From: Pigmentiphaga sp. NML080357
GTDB taxonomy: Bacteria; Pseudomonadota; Gammaproteobacteria; Burkholderiales; Burkholderiaceae_B
Assembly: GCF_002188465.1 (NCBI RefSeq)
Contig: NZ_NINW01000019.1
Location: 1 to 64,000 of the forward strand
Reading direction: 5' to 3'
Length of the DNA stretch: 64,000 nt
Position numbers and translations under genes: made by a program. The notes beneath the pieces are model-generated. The model did no database searches. It saw only the letters and a list, made by a program, of their open reading frames with translations, and had not been told where the DNA came from. Numbering within the stretch: the first letter of the stretch is position 1; every line of letters begins with the position of its first letter. Below, one piece after another: positions 16,778 through 29,977 of the stretch.

Positions 16778-18094
16778 TCAGTCCCGGTGCAGGGCCGTGC
16801 CATGGGCGCGGCTGCCGATCACCAGGTCCAGGTCGGGATGGGTGCGGTGATTGTGGCGGTTCCAGATCATGATGAGCACCATCAGGCATGCTACGAGCGT
16901 GCCGAAGATGATGATGATGGTGTTGATGGGAATCTCCATTCCCAGCATGAGCGAGTAGGCCGCCACCATCAGCAGGATGTTGAGCTGCTCGTTGAAATTC
17001 TGGACAGCGATCGAATGCCCGGCCGACAGCAGCACGTGGCCGCGGTGCTGGAGCAGCGCGTTCATCGGTACCACGAAGAATCCGCCCAGGCCGCCGATGG
17101 CGATGAGCAGCGTATAGACGAACCACGGTTCGTAGGCGAGCGGCATCAGCATCACCACCAGGCCCATGAGCACGCCCATGGGGAGCACCGCCAGCGCGTG
17201 ATGCAGCGGCACTTTGCCGGCCAGTGTCGCGCCGAGGATGGTGCCTACCGAAGCCACGCCCATCAGGATCGAGGCCTTGTTCAGCGGCAGGCCGAGCTGG
17301 ACGCGGCCCCACTCGATGACGATCAACTGTAGCGTTGCGCCGGCGCCCCAGAAGAGGGTGGTGACCGCCAGGGATATCTGGCCGAGCTTGTCGCGCCACA
17401 AGGTGGCGACGAAACAGCCGAAAGTGGCCAGCAGCTTGATGGGGTTGCGTTGCTGCTGGGGATAGTCGACGCCGGTGGACGGAATGAGCAGATTGAAGAC
17501 GGCGGCCACGAGATAGACCAGGGCGATGACCACGATGGCGGCCTCGGCCGGGGTTTCCAGTTCGGGACCCAGGCCGCCCAGGTCGATGGACAGCAGCCAG
17601 GCGGATACCTTCGGGCTGATCAGCGCGCCGCCCAGGACCACGCCCAGAATGATGGACACGACGGTGAGCCCTTCGATCCAGCTATTGCCCTTGACCAGCT
17701 GCTCGGGCGGCAGCAGCTCGGTAATGATTCCGTACTTGGCGGGCGAGTACGCCGCGGCGCCGATGCCGACCAGCGCATAGGCCGCGCACACGGTATAGAC
17801 CTGGTGCTCGTCGGCCAGGCCGAGGCTGGCATGGGCGAACATCATCAGGCAGCCGATGATCTTCACCGAGTTGGTGGCGAACATCACCCGGCCCTTGGGG
17901 AAGGAATCGGCGAACGCGCCGACGAAGGCGGCCAGCAGCACGTAGGCGAGGGCGAACGACCACTTGATCATGGGCGTCATCCAGTCCGGCCCGTCCAGTT
18001 GCTGGATCAGCGCGATGGCGGCGATGAAAAGCGCATTGTCGGCAAGCGAAGAAAAGAACTGCGCTGCCATGATCAGATAAAAGCCGCGTTTCAT
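16778..18094 (-). CDS. lplT: Lysophospholipid transporter LplT (MFS)
   Basis: LplT is an inner-membrane major-facilitator protein that flips lysophospholipids into the cytoplasm for re-acylation. The 438-residue protein starts MKRGFYLIMAAQFFSSLADN, close to the family opening, and has about 12 predicted membrane segments, with LFIAAIALIQQL, GALADSF-like VGAFADSFPKGR and YSPAKYGIITELLP typical of LplT. In enteric bacteria lplT pairs with aas (acyltransferase/ACP synthetase); no aas gene is adjacent here. An upstream extension to 18178 is open but has no family similarity. The next minus-strand gene upstream is queF, 153 bp away. Confidence 0.9.
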   Translation of the reverse strand: MKRGFYLIMAAQFFSSLADNALFIAAIALIQQLDGPDWMTPMIKWSFALAYVLLAAFVGAFADSFPKGRVMFATNSVKIIGCLMMFAHASLGLADEHQVYTVCAAYALVGIGAAAYSPAKYGIITELLPPEQLVKGNSWIEGLTVVSIILGVVLGGALISPKVSAWLLSIDLGGLGPELETPAEAAIVVIALVYLVAAVFNLLIPSTGVDYPQQQRNPIKLLATFGCFVATLWRDKLGQISLAVTTLFWGAGATLQLIVIEWGRVQLGLPLNKASILMGVASVGTILGATLAGKVPLHHALAVLPMGVLMGLVVMLMPLAYEPWFVYTLLIAIGGLGGFFVVPMNALLQHRGHVLLSAGHSIAVQNFNEQLNILLMVAAYSLMLGMEIPINTIIIIFGTLVACLMVLIMIWNRHNHRTHPDLDLVIGSRAHGTALHRD

Positions 18095-18247
18095 CGGTTG
18101 GGGCGAGACTCGTGTGCCTTGTGAGTGGATCGGAAAGTGCCGCACTCGGGGCACTACGGCAGGATGCATGCCGCGCATCGTAGCGCACGATTTATAGCAC
18201 GCGGATGCGGGACGCTTGCGATTGCGTCCGGGCCGATCTGATGGTAC

Positions 18248-18667
18248 TTACCCGCGGATGTTGCTGCCCGGGGTGAATTCCTGGAGCTGCACGGCCGGCT
18301 GGGGCTCCCATCCCGGCTTGCGGTGTTCCGCGACCACGTTGGTGTAGATGCCGCCGCGCACGTACCACTTGGCGGTGATCCGCATGAAGCGGGGCGACAG
18401 CGCGCGCGCGAGGTCGTCCAGGATTTCGTTGGTCACGGCTTCGTGGAACTTGCCCTCGTTGCGGAAGCTCCAGGCGTAGAGCTTGAGGCTCTTGAGCTCG
18501 ACGCAGAGCTGGTCGGGGACGTAGTCGATCACGAGCACGGCGAAGTCCGGCTGCCCCGTCATCGGGCACAGGCAGGTGAATTCCGGCACCTCGATATGGA
18601 TCTGGAAGTCCCGCCCGGGGCTGGGGTTGGCGAAGGTGTCGAGACTCTTGCTGGGTTGAGAAGGCAT
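18248..18667 (-). CDS. queF: NADPH-dependent 7-cyano-7-deazaguanine reductase QueF
   Basis: QueF reduces preQ0 to preQ1 in queuosine biosynthesis, a wobble modification of tRNA. This is the short single-domain type (139 residues, against about 280 in E. coli). The nucleophile cysteine is in [16 protein letters not shown], the family motif follows as [16 protein letters not shown], and EAVTNEI is present. The start [15 protein letters not shown] at 18667 gives the normal N-terminus. A perfect TATAAT hexamer lies on the minus strand at 18755-18750, in the divergent region shared with smc, though no good -35 box accompanies it. Confidence 0.93.
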   Translation of the reverse strand: MPSQPSKSLDTFANPSPGRDFQIHIEVPEFTCLCPMTGQPDFAVLVIDYVPDQLCVELKSLKLYAWSFRNEGKFHEAVTNEILDDLARALSPRFMRITAKWYVRGGIYTNVVAEHRKPGWEPQPAVQLQEFTPGSNIRG

Positions 18668-18950
18668 GTGCTTGCGCTTTATACGTAACGAAAGTGAAAA
18701 AAAGGCCGCGGCGACGGCGCCAGGCGTACCTTGCCGATGACCCTTTGGTATTATACGGAGCACTGAATGAGCCCACCCCCTCCGCGCTGCGCGCGTCCCC
18801 TCGAGGGGCGGACCGGCGGAGCCGGATCCGCGGTGCCCTGGGTCGGTTAGGGCGGATGATTCCGTGGTGGCGGCACGCCACGTTTTGTCCGACCGTTTCG
18901 GTGCATGTCGGTTCCTTTTCCAGCCCTTTTAATCGAAGCTTCGTTTTCCG
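18668..18950. other. Divergent intergenic region queF/smc with hairpin repeat
   Basis: This 283-bp gap between divergent queF and smc holds no convincing gene. It contains the minus-strand TATAAT at 18750-18755 and, at 18774-18838, copy A of the dispersed hairpin repeat described separately. The stretch from 18840 to 18950 is less GC-rich and probably holds the smc promoter, but I see no clear -35/-10 pair. Confidence 0.6.
18774..18838. repeat. Dispersed hairpin repeat, copy A
   Basis: The core GACCGGCGGAGCCGGATCC at 18811-18829 forms a CCGGC/GCCGG stem with GGA loop, extended by GGGGCGGA on the left and TCCGC...CCC on the right. A CGCGCTGCGCGCG block and CCCC/GGGG pair precede it. Two related copies lie at 35674-35763 and 54060-54132 with different but still pairing outer stems. 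Confidence 0.75.
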
Positions 18951-21900
18951 GTGCGACTTACCCAGATCAAACTCGCAGGTTTCAAGTCGTTCGTCGACCC
19001 CACGTCCATCCAGGTGCCCAGCCAGCTGGTCGGGGTGGTGGGCCCCAACGGCTGCGGAAAGTCCAACATCATCGATGCGGTGCGCTGGGTCCTGGGCGAG
19101 TCCAAGGCGTCGGAGCTGCGCGGCGAGTCCATGCAGGACGTGATCTTCAACGGTTCGGTCAACCGCAAGCCGGCGGCGCGCGCGTCGGTGGAGCTGGTAT
19201 TCGACAACTCCGAGGGCCGGGCCTCCGGGCAGTGGAGCCAGTACGGCGAAATCGCCGTCAAGCGGGTCCTCACCCGCGACGGCACCAGCAGCTATTTCGT
19301 CAACAACCAGCAGGTGCGGCGGCGCGACATCCACGACATCTTCCTCGGCACCGGCCTGGGCGCCCGCGGCTACGCGATCATCGGGCAGGGCATGATCTCG
19401 CGCATCATCGAAGCCCGCCCCGACGAACTGCGGGTTTTCCTTGAAGAAGCCGCCGGAGTGTCGCGCTACAAGGAGCGGCGCCGGGAAACCGAGAACCGCC
19501 TGTCCGACACCCGCGAGAACATGACCCGGGTCGAGGACATCCTGCGCGAGCTTTCCACGCAACTGGAAAAGCTCGAGGCGCAGGCTGAGGTCGCCCAGCG
19601 CTACCAGGCTTTCCAGGCCGACAGCGAACAAAAGCAGCGTTTCCTCTGGCTGCTCAAGAAGCGCGAGGCCGACGCCGATCGCTCGCAGTACGCGCTGGCC
19701 ATCGAGCAGGCGCAGACCGACCTCGAGGCCGCCACGGCCAACCTGCGCAAGCTCGAAGCCGACCTCGAGGGCACGCGGCAGGCCCACTACGCCGCCAGCG
19801 ACGCGGTCCATGCCGCCCAGGGCGGGCTATACGAGGCCAACGCCGAGGTGAGCCGGCTGGAGGCCGAGATCAAGTACGTGGTCGAGGCGCGCAACCGCAT
19901 GCAGGCGCAACTGGCCCAGTTGCAGCAGCAGATCGCCCAGTGGAACGAGCAGCACGAGACCGGCAGCGAACAGCTGGCCCAGGCCGAGGAAGACCTGGCC
20001 GTGGGCGAGGCCCGCGCCGAAGAGGCACGGATCGTGGCCGAAGAGGCCCAGGCGCAGTTGCCCGACATCGAGGCCAAGGTGCGCGATGCCGCCTCCGGCC
20101 TTTCCGAGCTGCGCAGCGCGCTGTCGCAGGTCGAGCAGAATCTGGCCCTGACCGCGCAGGAGCAGCGCGAGGCCGACCGCCAGCTCCAGGCCCTGGCGCA
20201 GCGTCGCGAGCGCCTGGAACTGGAGGAGCGCAACCTGCAGCGCCCCGATCCGGCGCGGCTGGAGCAACTCACCGGTGACCTGGCCGATACCGAGCAGCGT
20301 GTCGCCCAGGCCCAGCAGGAACTCTCCGCGCTGGAAGACCAGCTTCCCCAGGTCGATGCGGGACGTCGCCAGGCGCAAGAGCTGGTGCAGAAGGAAGCGG
20401 CGGCCGTCTCGCAGATCGAGGCGCGGCTCTCCGCGCTTACCCGCCTGCAACAGGACGTGCAGAAGCAGGGGGCGCTGCATCCCTGGCTGGAAAAGCACGA
20501 GCTGACCCAGCTCGGCCGCCTGTGGCAGAAGCTGCATATCGAACCGGGCTGGGAAACCGCGCTGGAAGCGGTGCTGCGCGAACGCCTCGCGGCGCTCGAG
20601 GTCAGCAACCTGGAATGGGCCAAGGCCTTCTTCGGCGATGCCCCGCCGGCCCGGCTGGCGTTCTACCAGATGCCGCCCGCCGCCGCGCCGGCCGCCGCGC
20701 CCGCGGCGCTGACGCCGCTGACTTCGCTGCTGCGCATCAGCGATCCCGGCCTGCGCGCACTGATGGCCGACTGGCTCCGCGACGTCTACACGGCCGCCGA
20801 CGCTTCGCAGGCGCTGGCCGCCCGTACCCAATTGCCCGAAGGGGGCCACTTCGTCGTCAAGGAAGGGCATCTCATCGGCCACAACAGCGTGCGTTTCTAC
20901 GCGCCCGATTCCGAGCAGGCCGGCATGCTGGCGCGCCAGCAGGAGATCGAGAACCTGCAGCGCCAATTGAAGGCGCAGCAGCTCATCGCCGACGAGGCGC
21001 GCTCCGCCGTGGCCCGGGCCGAAGCCGCGTACCAGCAGGTCGCGCAGGCCTTGCCCGCCTCGCGCCAGCGGCTGGCCGAAGTCACCCAGCGCCTGCATGC
21101 CATCCAGCTCGAGCATTCCAAGCTCGCGCAGCAGGCCGCGCAGTCCGAGGAGCGCGCCGCGCGCATCCAGGAAGAACGCGCGGAACTGGAAGCCCAGGAG
21201 GAAGAGGCCCGCATCCGCAAGGAAGAGGCCGAGGGCCGCTTCGAGATCCTCGACACCGAACTGGGCGACAAGCAGTCGGCCTTCGAAGAAGCCCAGATGG
21301 CCCAGGAGCAGCGCGAGGCCGAGACCCAGCGCGCCCGCGAGCGCCTGCGCGAACTCGAACGCGCCGCGCAGGAGGCCAGCTTCGCCGAGCGCGGCCTGCG
21401 GGCCCGCATCGACGAGTTGCGCCGCAACCTGCAACTGGCCGGCGAGCAAAGCCAGCGCGCCGCCACCGAGGCCGAACGGGTGCAGCAGGAGCTGCGCGTA
21501 CTGGACGACGCCGCGGCCCAGGCCGGCCTGCAGGCGGCGCTCGAACTTCGCAGCGAACGCGAGAAGGTGCTGAACCTTGCCCGCATCGAAATGGACACGC
21601 TGGCCGCACAATTGCGCGCGGCCGACGAGCAGCGCCTGGCCCTGGAGCGCTCGCTGGAGCCGCTGCGCGGCCGCATCACCGAATTGCAGCTCAAGGAGCA
21701 GGCGGCGCGTCTGGCGCAGGAGCAGTACGCCGAACAGTTGGCCGGCCAGGAACTGGACCTGGCGGCGCTGGGCGAGCAGCTCGACGCCTTGCCCAAGGAA
21801 TGGCAGCGTCCCAACTGGCTGCAATCGGAGCTGCAGCGCCTGGCGCGCGAGATCGCCGCCCTGGGCGCCGTCAACCTGGCAGCGCTCGACGAGCTGAACG

Positions 21901-22481
21901 CCGCCCGCGAACGCAAGGCCTACCTCGACGCCCAGCAGACCGACCTGCAGGCGGCCATCGACACGCTCGAAGACGCCATCCGCAAGATCGACCGCGAGAC
22001 CCGCCAGCTGCTGCAGGAAACCTTCGATACGGTCAACCGCAACTTCGGCGAGCTCTTCCCCTCGCTGTTCGGCGGCGGCGAAGCCAAGCTGGTCATGACC
22101 GGCGAGGAAATCCTGGACGCGGGCGTCCAGGTCATGGCCCAGCCCCCGGGCAAGCGCAACAGCACCATCCACCTGCTGTCGGGCGGCGAAAAGGCGCTCA
22201 CCGCGACCGCGCTGGTGTTCGCCATGTTCAAGCTCAATCCGGCGCCGTTCTGCCTGCTCGACGAGGTGGACGCGCCGCTGGACGACGCCAACACCGAGCG
22301 TTATGCCAACCTGGTCCGCCGCATGAGCGAGCAGACGCAGTTCCTGTTCATCTCGCACAACAAGATCGCCATGGAGATGGCGCATCAACTGGTCGGGGTG
22401 ACCATGCAAGAGCAGGGGGTATCGCGCATCGTGGCGGTCGACATCGATTCGGCCATGCAACTGGCCGCAGAGGCCGCCTGA
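18951..22481 (+). CDS. smc: Chromosome segregation protein SMC
   Basis: SMC forms the ring-shaped condensin core that organises and segregates the chromosome, normally with ScpA and ScpB. The 1176-residue protein starts at a GTG (RLTQIKLAGFKSFVDP) and has Walker A GPNGCGKSN at about residues 31-39, the motif ESMQDVIFNGS, a long coiled coil, a hinge near 500-640 (including ALEAVLRERLAAL), a second coiled coil, the ABC signature LSGGEKALTA near 1076 and Walker B FCLLDEVDAPLDDAN. Length is typical. scpA and scpB are not in the window. zipA follows after 63 bp, and ligA after that, a conserved betaproteobacterial order. Confidence 0.96.
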   Translation: MRLTQIKLAGFKSFVDPTSIQVPSQLVGVVGPNGCGKSNIIDAVRWVLGESKASELRGESMQDVIFNGSVNRKPAARASVELVFDNSEGRASGQWSQYGEIAVKRVLTRDGTSSYFVNNQQVRRRDIHDIFLGTGLGARGYAIIGQGMISRIIEARPDELRVFLEEAAGVSRYKERRRETENRLSDTRENMTRVEDILRELSTQLEKLEAQAEVAQRYQAFQADSEQKQRFLWLLKKREADADRSQYALAIEQAQTDLEAATANLRKLEADLEGTRQAHYAASDAVHAAQGGLYEANAEVSRLEAEIKYVVEARNRMQAQLAQLQQQIAQWNEQHETGSEQLAQAEEDLAVGEARAEEARIVAEEAQAQLPDIEAKVRDAASGLSELRSALSQVEQNLALTAQEQREADRQLQALAQRRERLELEERNLQRPDPARLEQLTGDLADTEQRVAQAQQELSALEDQLPQVDAGRRQAQELVQKEAAAVSQIEARLSALTRLQQDVQKQGALHPWLEKHELTQLGRLWQKLHIEPGWETALEAVLRERLAALEVSNLEWAKAFFGDAPPARLAFYQMPPAAAPAAAPAALTPLTSLLRISDPGLRALMADWLRDVYTAADASQALAARTQLPEGGHFVVKEGHLIGHNSVRFYAPDSEQAGMLARQQEIENLQRQLKAQQLIADEARSAVARAEAAYQQVAQALPASRQRLAEVTQRLHAIQLEHSKLAQQAAQSEERAARIQEERAELEAQEEEARIRKEEAEGRFEILDTELGDKQSAFEEAQMAQEQREAETQRARERLRELERAAQEASFAERGLRARIDELRRNLQLAGEQSQRAATEAERVQQELRVLDDAAAQAGLQAALELRSEREKVLNLARIEMDTLAAQLRAADEQRLALERSLEPLRGRITELQLKEQAARLAQEQYAEQLAGQELDLAALGEQLDALPKEWQRPNWLQSELQRLAREIAALGAVNLAALDELNAARERKAYLDAQQTDLQAAIDTLEDAIRKIDRETRQLLQETFDTVNRNFGELFPSLFGGGEAKLVMTGEEILDAGVQVMAQPPGKRNSTIHLLSGGEKALTATALVFAMFKLNPAPFCLLDEVDAPLDDANTERYANLVRRMSEQTQFLFISHNKIAMEMAHQLVGVTMQEQGVSRIVAVDIDSAMQLAAEAA

Positions 22482-22544
22482 TGAGCCGGCGGCCCGCGTC
22501 GTCCCGGCATCCTTTCCACCACGCCCGCCATCGGGAACACACCA

Positions 22545-25716
<3,172 letters not shown>

Positions 25717-25750
25717 CAGGGCGGGCCGGCGGCCCGCAAGAGGAATCCAC

Positions 25751-26512
25751 ATGCAGGCAATCATCGGGGGCACGGGGCTCTATCACTTGACCGGCCTGGT
25801 CATGACCCGCCGGCAGGCCGTGCGCACTCCCTACGGCGAACCGTCCGGAGCGCTGACCTACGGACGCATCGGCGACGGGCCGGAAATCGTCTTTCTGGCC
25901 CGCCACGGTTACGGCCACACCTTGGCACCGCATCGCATCAACTACCGCGCCAACCTCTGGGCGCTGCACGAGGTCGGCGTGCGGCGCATCGTCTCGGTGG
26001 CCACGGTGGGCGGCATTACGCCCACCTTGTCGGCCGGGACCATCGTCGTGCCGGACCAGATCATCGACTACACCACCGATCGCCCCCGTACCTTCTTCGA
26101 GGGAGGCGACCAGCCCGTGGCTCACGTGGACATGACCCAGCCCTATGGAGCGGCCATGCGCCAAGACCTCCTGGCCTCGGCCCAGGCCTGCAACGTGGCG
26201 GTGGTCGACGGCGGGGTGTACGGCTGCACCCAGGGCCCGCGCCTGGAAACCGCCGCCGAGATCCGCCGCATGGGGCGCGACGGCTGCGACATGGTCGGCA
26301 TGACCGGCATGCCCGAGGCTTCCCTGGCGCGAGAGCTGGAGCTGGATTATGCGGCCCTGTGCCTCGTGACCAACGATGCCGCCGGAAAGGGGGCGAGCGT
26401 GGACGAGATTTCGATGGAAGGCATGCGTGCGGTGGTCGACAACAGCATGAAAGACGTGCACCGCATCCTGGGCGAACTGGTAAGCGGCCGCTGTTCGAGC
26501 GACGCCGCGTAG
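25751..26512 (+). CDS. mtnP: S-methyl-5'-thioinosine/methylthioadenosine phosphorylase family protein
   Basis: This 253-residue enzyme belongs to the MTAP branch of purine nucleoside phosphorylases. It has the phosphate-binding start IIGGTGLYHLTG, RHGYGHTLAPHRINYRAN, the substrate-site VYGCTQGPRLETAAEIRR and DMVGMTGMPEASLARELELDYA. The short length and proteobacterial setting resemble the Pseudomonas enzyme that prefers methylthioinosine, so MTI rather than MTA may be the substrate; sequence reading alone cannot decide. It acts in methionine/purine salvage of polyamine by-products. A good AGGA site precedes the ATG. It ends at a perfect hairpin terminator shared with the convergent gst gene. 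Confidence 0.88.
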   Translation: MQAIIGGTGLYHLTGLVMTRRQAVRTPYGEPSGALTYGRIGDGPEIVFLARHGYGHTLAPHRINYRANLWALHEVGVRRIVSVATVGGITPTLSAGTIVVPDQIIDYTTDRPRTFFEGGDQPVAHVDMTQPYGAAMRQDLLASAQACNVAVVDGGVYGCTQGPRLETAAEIRRMGRDGCDMVGMTGMPEASLARELELDYAALCLVTNDAAGKGASVDEISMEGMRAVVDNSMKDVHRILGELVSGRCSSDAA

Positions 26513-26513
26513 C

Positions 26514-26533
26514 GCCGGCCCTTCGGGGCCGGC
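26514..26533. terminator. Bidirectional hairpin between mtnP and gst
   Basis: GCCGGCCC and GGGCCGGC form an uninterrupted 8-bp stem closed by a TTCG tetraloop (26522-26525), directly after the mtnP stop and before the gst stop. There is no T run, but position between convergent genes and the very stable C(TTCG)G loop support a terminator role. Confidence 0.75.
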
Positions 26534-26540
26534 TTCCCGC

Positions 26541-27149
26541 TCAGTTCAGCAGGCCTTCGGCCCTGAGCGCCGCCTGGACCGCCGGGCGCTGGGCGATGCG
26601 CTCGCGGAACGCCACGATCGCCGGCCAACGCGACAGGTCGACGTTCACGCGCGGCGCCCAGCCCGTGGTCACGAACAGATAGATGTCGGCCACCGAGAAG
26701 CCGCTGGGCATCAGGTATTCGCGCTGGGACAGTTCGCTTTGCACGTAGTCCAGGCGGGTGGCCAGGATCTGCCGGAAGACATCCTTGGCGTCTTCGCCGA
26801 CCTGCGGCTTGAACAGCGGCGAGAACCCTTTGTGGATTTCGGTGGCGATGAAGACCAGCCAGGTCTGGAGCACGTAACGCTCCGGACTGTCGGGCGGCGG
26901 CGCCAGCTTGCGGGCCGGCGCGAGGTCGGCCAGGTACTGCAGCAGCACGGCCAGCTCGGTCATGACCACGCCCGGTGCCACTTCCAGCGCGGGCACGTAG
27001 CCTTTGGGATTGACCTGGCGGAAGTCCTGTCCGTTCTCGGTGAGCTTGGCCCGCAGGTCGACCTTTTCCCAGGTGAAATCGATCCCGGTTTCGCGCAGTG
27101 CGATGTGGGGCGCCTGGGAGCAGGCGCCGGGCGAGTAGTAGAGCTTCAT
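26541..27149 (-). CDS. Glutathione S-transferase (beta-class-like)
   Basis: This 202-residue protein starts MKLYYSPGACSQAPHIAL, the hallmark of bacterial beta-class glutathione transferases with the catalytic-site cysteine near position 10. It continues with NPKGYVPALEV and the glutathione-site TELAVLLQYL, and ends in an all-helical domain (GFSVADIYLFVTTGW). It conjugates or exchanges glutathione; the physiological substrate is unknown. It lies 88 bp downstream of glgP on the same strand. The frame is open further upstream, but the family N-terminus fixes the start. Confidence 0.92.
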   Translation of the reverse strand: MKLYYSPGACSQAPHIALRETGIDFTWEKVDLRAKLTENGQDFRQVNPKGYVPALEVAPGVVMTELAVLLQYLADLAPARKLAPPPDSPERYVLQTWLVFIATEIHKGFSPLFKPQVGEDAKDVFRQILATRLDYVQSELSQREYLMPSGFSVADIYLFVTTGWAPRVNVDLSRWPAIVAFRERIAQRPAVQAALRAEGLLN

Positions 27150-27237
27150 GGTGCCTCGATACTCCGACGTGGAAAACGCCAATTTTCCCACTGTTGTCCC
27201 GCAGGTGCCGTCTCTTGGGCAAAATCGCCACAGCGCG

Positions 27238-29808
27238 CTAGCGCATGGGGAGGGGACCCAGCGGGCCTTCCAGTTCCGCCTGGTCGTACAGCTCGACCGG
27301 CACCGGCGAGACCTTCCAGATCTGCTCGGCATATTCGCGGATGCTGCGGTCCGACGAGAACTTGCCCGATCGCGCGGCGTTCAGGATGGACATGCGGGTC
27401 CAGCCGTCGGTGTCGCGATAAGCCTGGCTCACCAGATCCTGGCACTCGATGTAGGACTGATAGTCGGCCAGAAGCAGATAGGGGTCGTGGTGCAGCAGGT
27501 TGTCGATCAGCGGCCTGAACAATTCAGTATCGCCGCGAGAGAAGAAACCGCTTTGGATCAAATCGAGGCAGATGCGCAGTTCGCTGTGGCTGTGGTAGTA
27601 ATCGGAGGGGTGGTAGCCTGCGGCCTTGAGCTTGCGCACCTCCTCGGCGGTATGGCCGAACAGGAAGAAGTTCTCGGCGCCCACTTGCTCGCGCAGCTCG
27701 ATGTTCGCGCCGTCCATGGTGCCTATCGTGAGCGCGCCGTTCATCGCGAATTTCATGTTGCCCGTTCCCGAGGCCTCCTTGCCGGCCAGCGATATCTGCT
27801 CGGAGAGGTCGGCGGCGGGGTAGATGCACTGGCCTTGGGTGACGTTGAAATTCGGAATGAAGACCACCTTGAGCTGGTCGTGCACATCCGGGTCGTTGTT
27901 GATGACCTCGCCTACGGAGGTGATGAGCTTGATCATCAGCTTGGCCATGTGATAGCCCGGAGCCGCCTTGCCGCCGAAGATGAAAGTGCGCGGTTGCTGA
28001 TCGCGAGCGCGGCCGGATTTCAGACGGTGGTACAGCGTCACGATGTGCAGCACCGCCAGGTGCTGTCGCTTGTATTCGTGTATGCGCTTGACCAGGACGT
28101 CGAACATCGAATCGGGGTCGACCTGCACGCCGGTGCGCCGCCGTATCAGCGCCGCGAGGTCAGCCTTGTTGGCGCGCTTGGCGGCGCGCCACTCGTCGCG
28201 GAATGCCTTGTCGTCGATGTAGTCCTCGATCAGCCGGATCCGGGGCAGGTCGGTTACCCACCCGTCGCCGATGGCCCGGGTGACCAGTGCCGTCAGGCGC
28301 GGGTTGCTCAGCACCAGCCAGCGGCGCGGCGTGACGCCGTTCGTAATGTTGGTGAACTTCTCCGGCCACATCTCGTAGAAGTCCTTCAGCAGGCCGTGCT
28401 TGAGCAGCTCTGAATGCAGTTCCGCCACGCCGTTGATGGCGTGGCTGCCGACGCAGGCCAAATGCGCCATGCGCACGTAGCGCTCGCCGCTCTCGTCGAT
28501 CAGCGACAGGCGGGCGATGCGCGATTCGTCGCCCAGGAAGTGGATGCGCACGTCGTTGAGGAAGCGCGCGTTGATCTCGTAGATGAGTTCCAGGTGCCGC
28601 GGCAGGATGCGCTCGAACAGCGCGAGCGGCCAGCGTTCCAGGGCCTCCGGCAAGAGCGTGTGATTGGTGTAGGAGAAGGTGCGGGTGGTGATGCCCCAGG
28701 CCTGGTCCCACGGCAGCAGGTGTTCATCCACCAGTAGCCGCATCAGCTCGGCGATCGCGATGGCCGGGTGCGTGTCGTTGAGCTGGATCGCGAACTTCTT
28801 GTCGAAGTCCGTGATGGAGCCGCCGCGGACGAGGTGGATGCGTATCATGTCCTGCAACGAACACGACACGAAAAAGTACTGCTGCTCCAGTCGCAATTCC
28901 TTGCCTTGCGTGGTCTCGTCGTTGGGGTAGAGCACCTTGGTGAGGTTTTCCGAGGTCACCTTCTTGCTGACCGCGCCCAGGTAGTCGCCCTTGTTGAACA
29001 CCGAAAAGTCGAACGATTCGGTCGCCTCCGCGCGCCAGAGCCGCAGCGTATTGGTGGTATTGACGCGGTAACCCGGGATGGGGGAATCGAAGGGGACGCC
29101 GACGACGGTTTTCTCGGGCGCCCAGCGCACGCGCAGGTAGCCCGCGTCGTCGATGTATTGCTCCGTGCGGCCGCCCAGCTTGATCTCCACCGCCCATTCC
29201 GCACGCTGGATTTCCCACGGGTTGCCGTAGCGCAGCCACTTGTCGGTGTTCTCCACCTGCCAGCCGTCGATGATGGTCTGGAAGAAAATGCCGTACTCGT
29301 AGCGGATGCCGTAGCCGAAGGCAGGAATCTGCTGCGTCGCCAGCGAGTCCAGGAAGCAGGCCGCCAGGCGGCCCAGGCCGCCGTTGCCCAGTCCCGGCTC
29401 TTCCTCCTGGCGCAGGACCTCGTTGTAGTCGAGCTTCATTTCCGCCAGCGCCTCGCGCACGCTGTCGGCAATGCCGAGGTTGATCAGGTGGTTGCCCAGG
29501 TGCGGGCCCATCAGGAACTCGGCCGACAGGTAGGCGACCGTGCGCGGCGCGGTCCGGTTGTACTGCGCGGTGCTGCTGATCCAGCGATGCAGGCTGCGGT
29601 CGCGTATGGTGTGCGCGAGAGCGAGGTAGAAGTCGTTCTTGCCCGAGATTTTCGGGAACTTGCCTATGGTGTAGAACAAGTGGTCGAAGAACGCGCGCTT
29701 GAGGCTTTCCTTGGAAAACGAAGTGCGATCGTCGTCGTCGCTGGGCGTCGACTGGGGTACGGTTGCGGACACGTGCTGGGCTCCCATCGTTTCGGCGCCC
29801 CGCGGCAT
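27238..29808 (-). CDS. glgP: Glycogen/maltodextrin phosphorylase
   Basis: This family-35 PLP enzyme releases glucose-1-phosphate from glycogen or maltodextrin. The 856-residue protein has [69 protein letters not shown], and the PLP-lysine region [14 protein letters not shown] followed by GTMDGANIE. It is complete. An internal ATG seven codons downstream (29787) is an equally good start; neither has a clear ribosome binding site. No other glycogen-metabolism gene is in the window, so it stands alone between glnD and gst. Confidence 0.94.
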   Translation of the reverse strand: MPRGAETMGAQHVSATVPQSTPSDDDDRTSFSKESLKRAFFDHLFYTIGKFPKISGKNDFYLALAHTIRDRSLHRWISSTAQYNRTAPRTVAYLSAEFLMGPHLGNHLINLGIADSVREALAEMKLDYNEVLRQEEEPGLGNGGLGRLAACFLDSLATQQIPAFGYGIRYEYGIFFQTIIDGWQVENTDKWLRYGNPWEIQRAEWAVEIKLGGRTEQYIDDAGYLRVRWAPEKTVVGVPFDSPIPGYRVNTTNTLRLWRAEATESFDFSVFNKGDYLGAVSKKVTSENLTKVLYPNDETTQGKELRLEQQYFFVSCSLQDMIRIHLVRGGSITDFDKKFAIQLNDTHPAIAIAELMRLLVDEHLLPWDQAWGITTRTFSYTNHTLLPEALERWPLALFERILPRHLELIYEINARFLNDVRIHFLGDESRIARLSLIDESGERYVRMAHLACVGSHAINGVAELHSELLKHGLLKDFYEMWPEKFTNITNGVTPRRWLVLSNPRLTALVTRAIGDGWVTDLPRIRLIEDYIDDKAFRDEWRAAKRANKADLAALIRRRTGVQVDPDSMFDVLVKRIHEYKRQHLAVLHIVTLYHRLKSGRARDQQPRTFIFGGKAAPGYHMAKLMIKLITSVGEVINNDPDVHDQLKVVFIPNFNVTQGQCIYPAADLSEQISLAGKEASGTGNMKFAMNGALTIGTMDGANIELREQVGAENFFLFGHTAEEVRKLKAAGYHPSDYYHSHSELRICLDLIQSGFFSRGDTELFRPLIDNLLHHDPYLLLADYQSYIECQDLVSQAYRDTDGWTRMSILNAARSGKFSSDRSIREYAEQIWKVSPVPVELYDQAELEGPLGPLPMR

Positions 29809-29977
29809 GGGGGGCCGTCTTGCGCCGGAGCGCGGGCAAGGGTGCCGCGGCGGTCCGTCGAGGCCGCCGCGCCGGGCACTGCAGGCTTATTGTTGCTTTT
29901 GAGATCCGTGCTGCGCAAGCCGCGTTTTCAATTCGTTAAGCATGCATGCGCCGCGGGCGTCCGGGCCCCGCGGCCGG

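Noticed and set aside
19827-22460. 877-codon minus-strand open frame opposite smc
   Set aside because: Leu/Arg/Gln-rich shadow of the SMC coiled coil; no start signals or domain.
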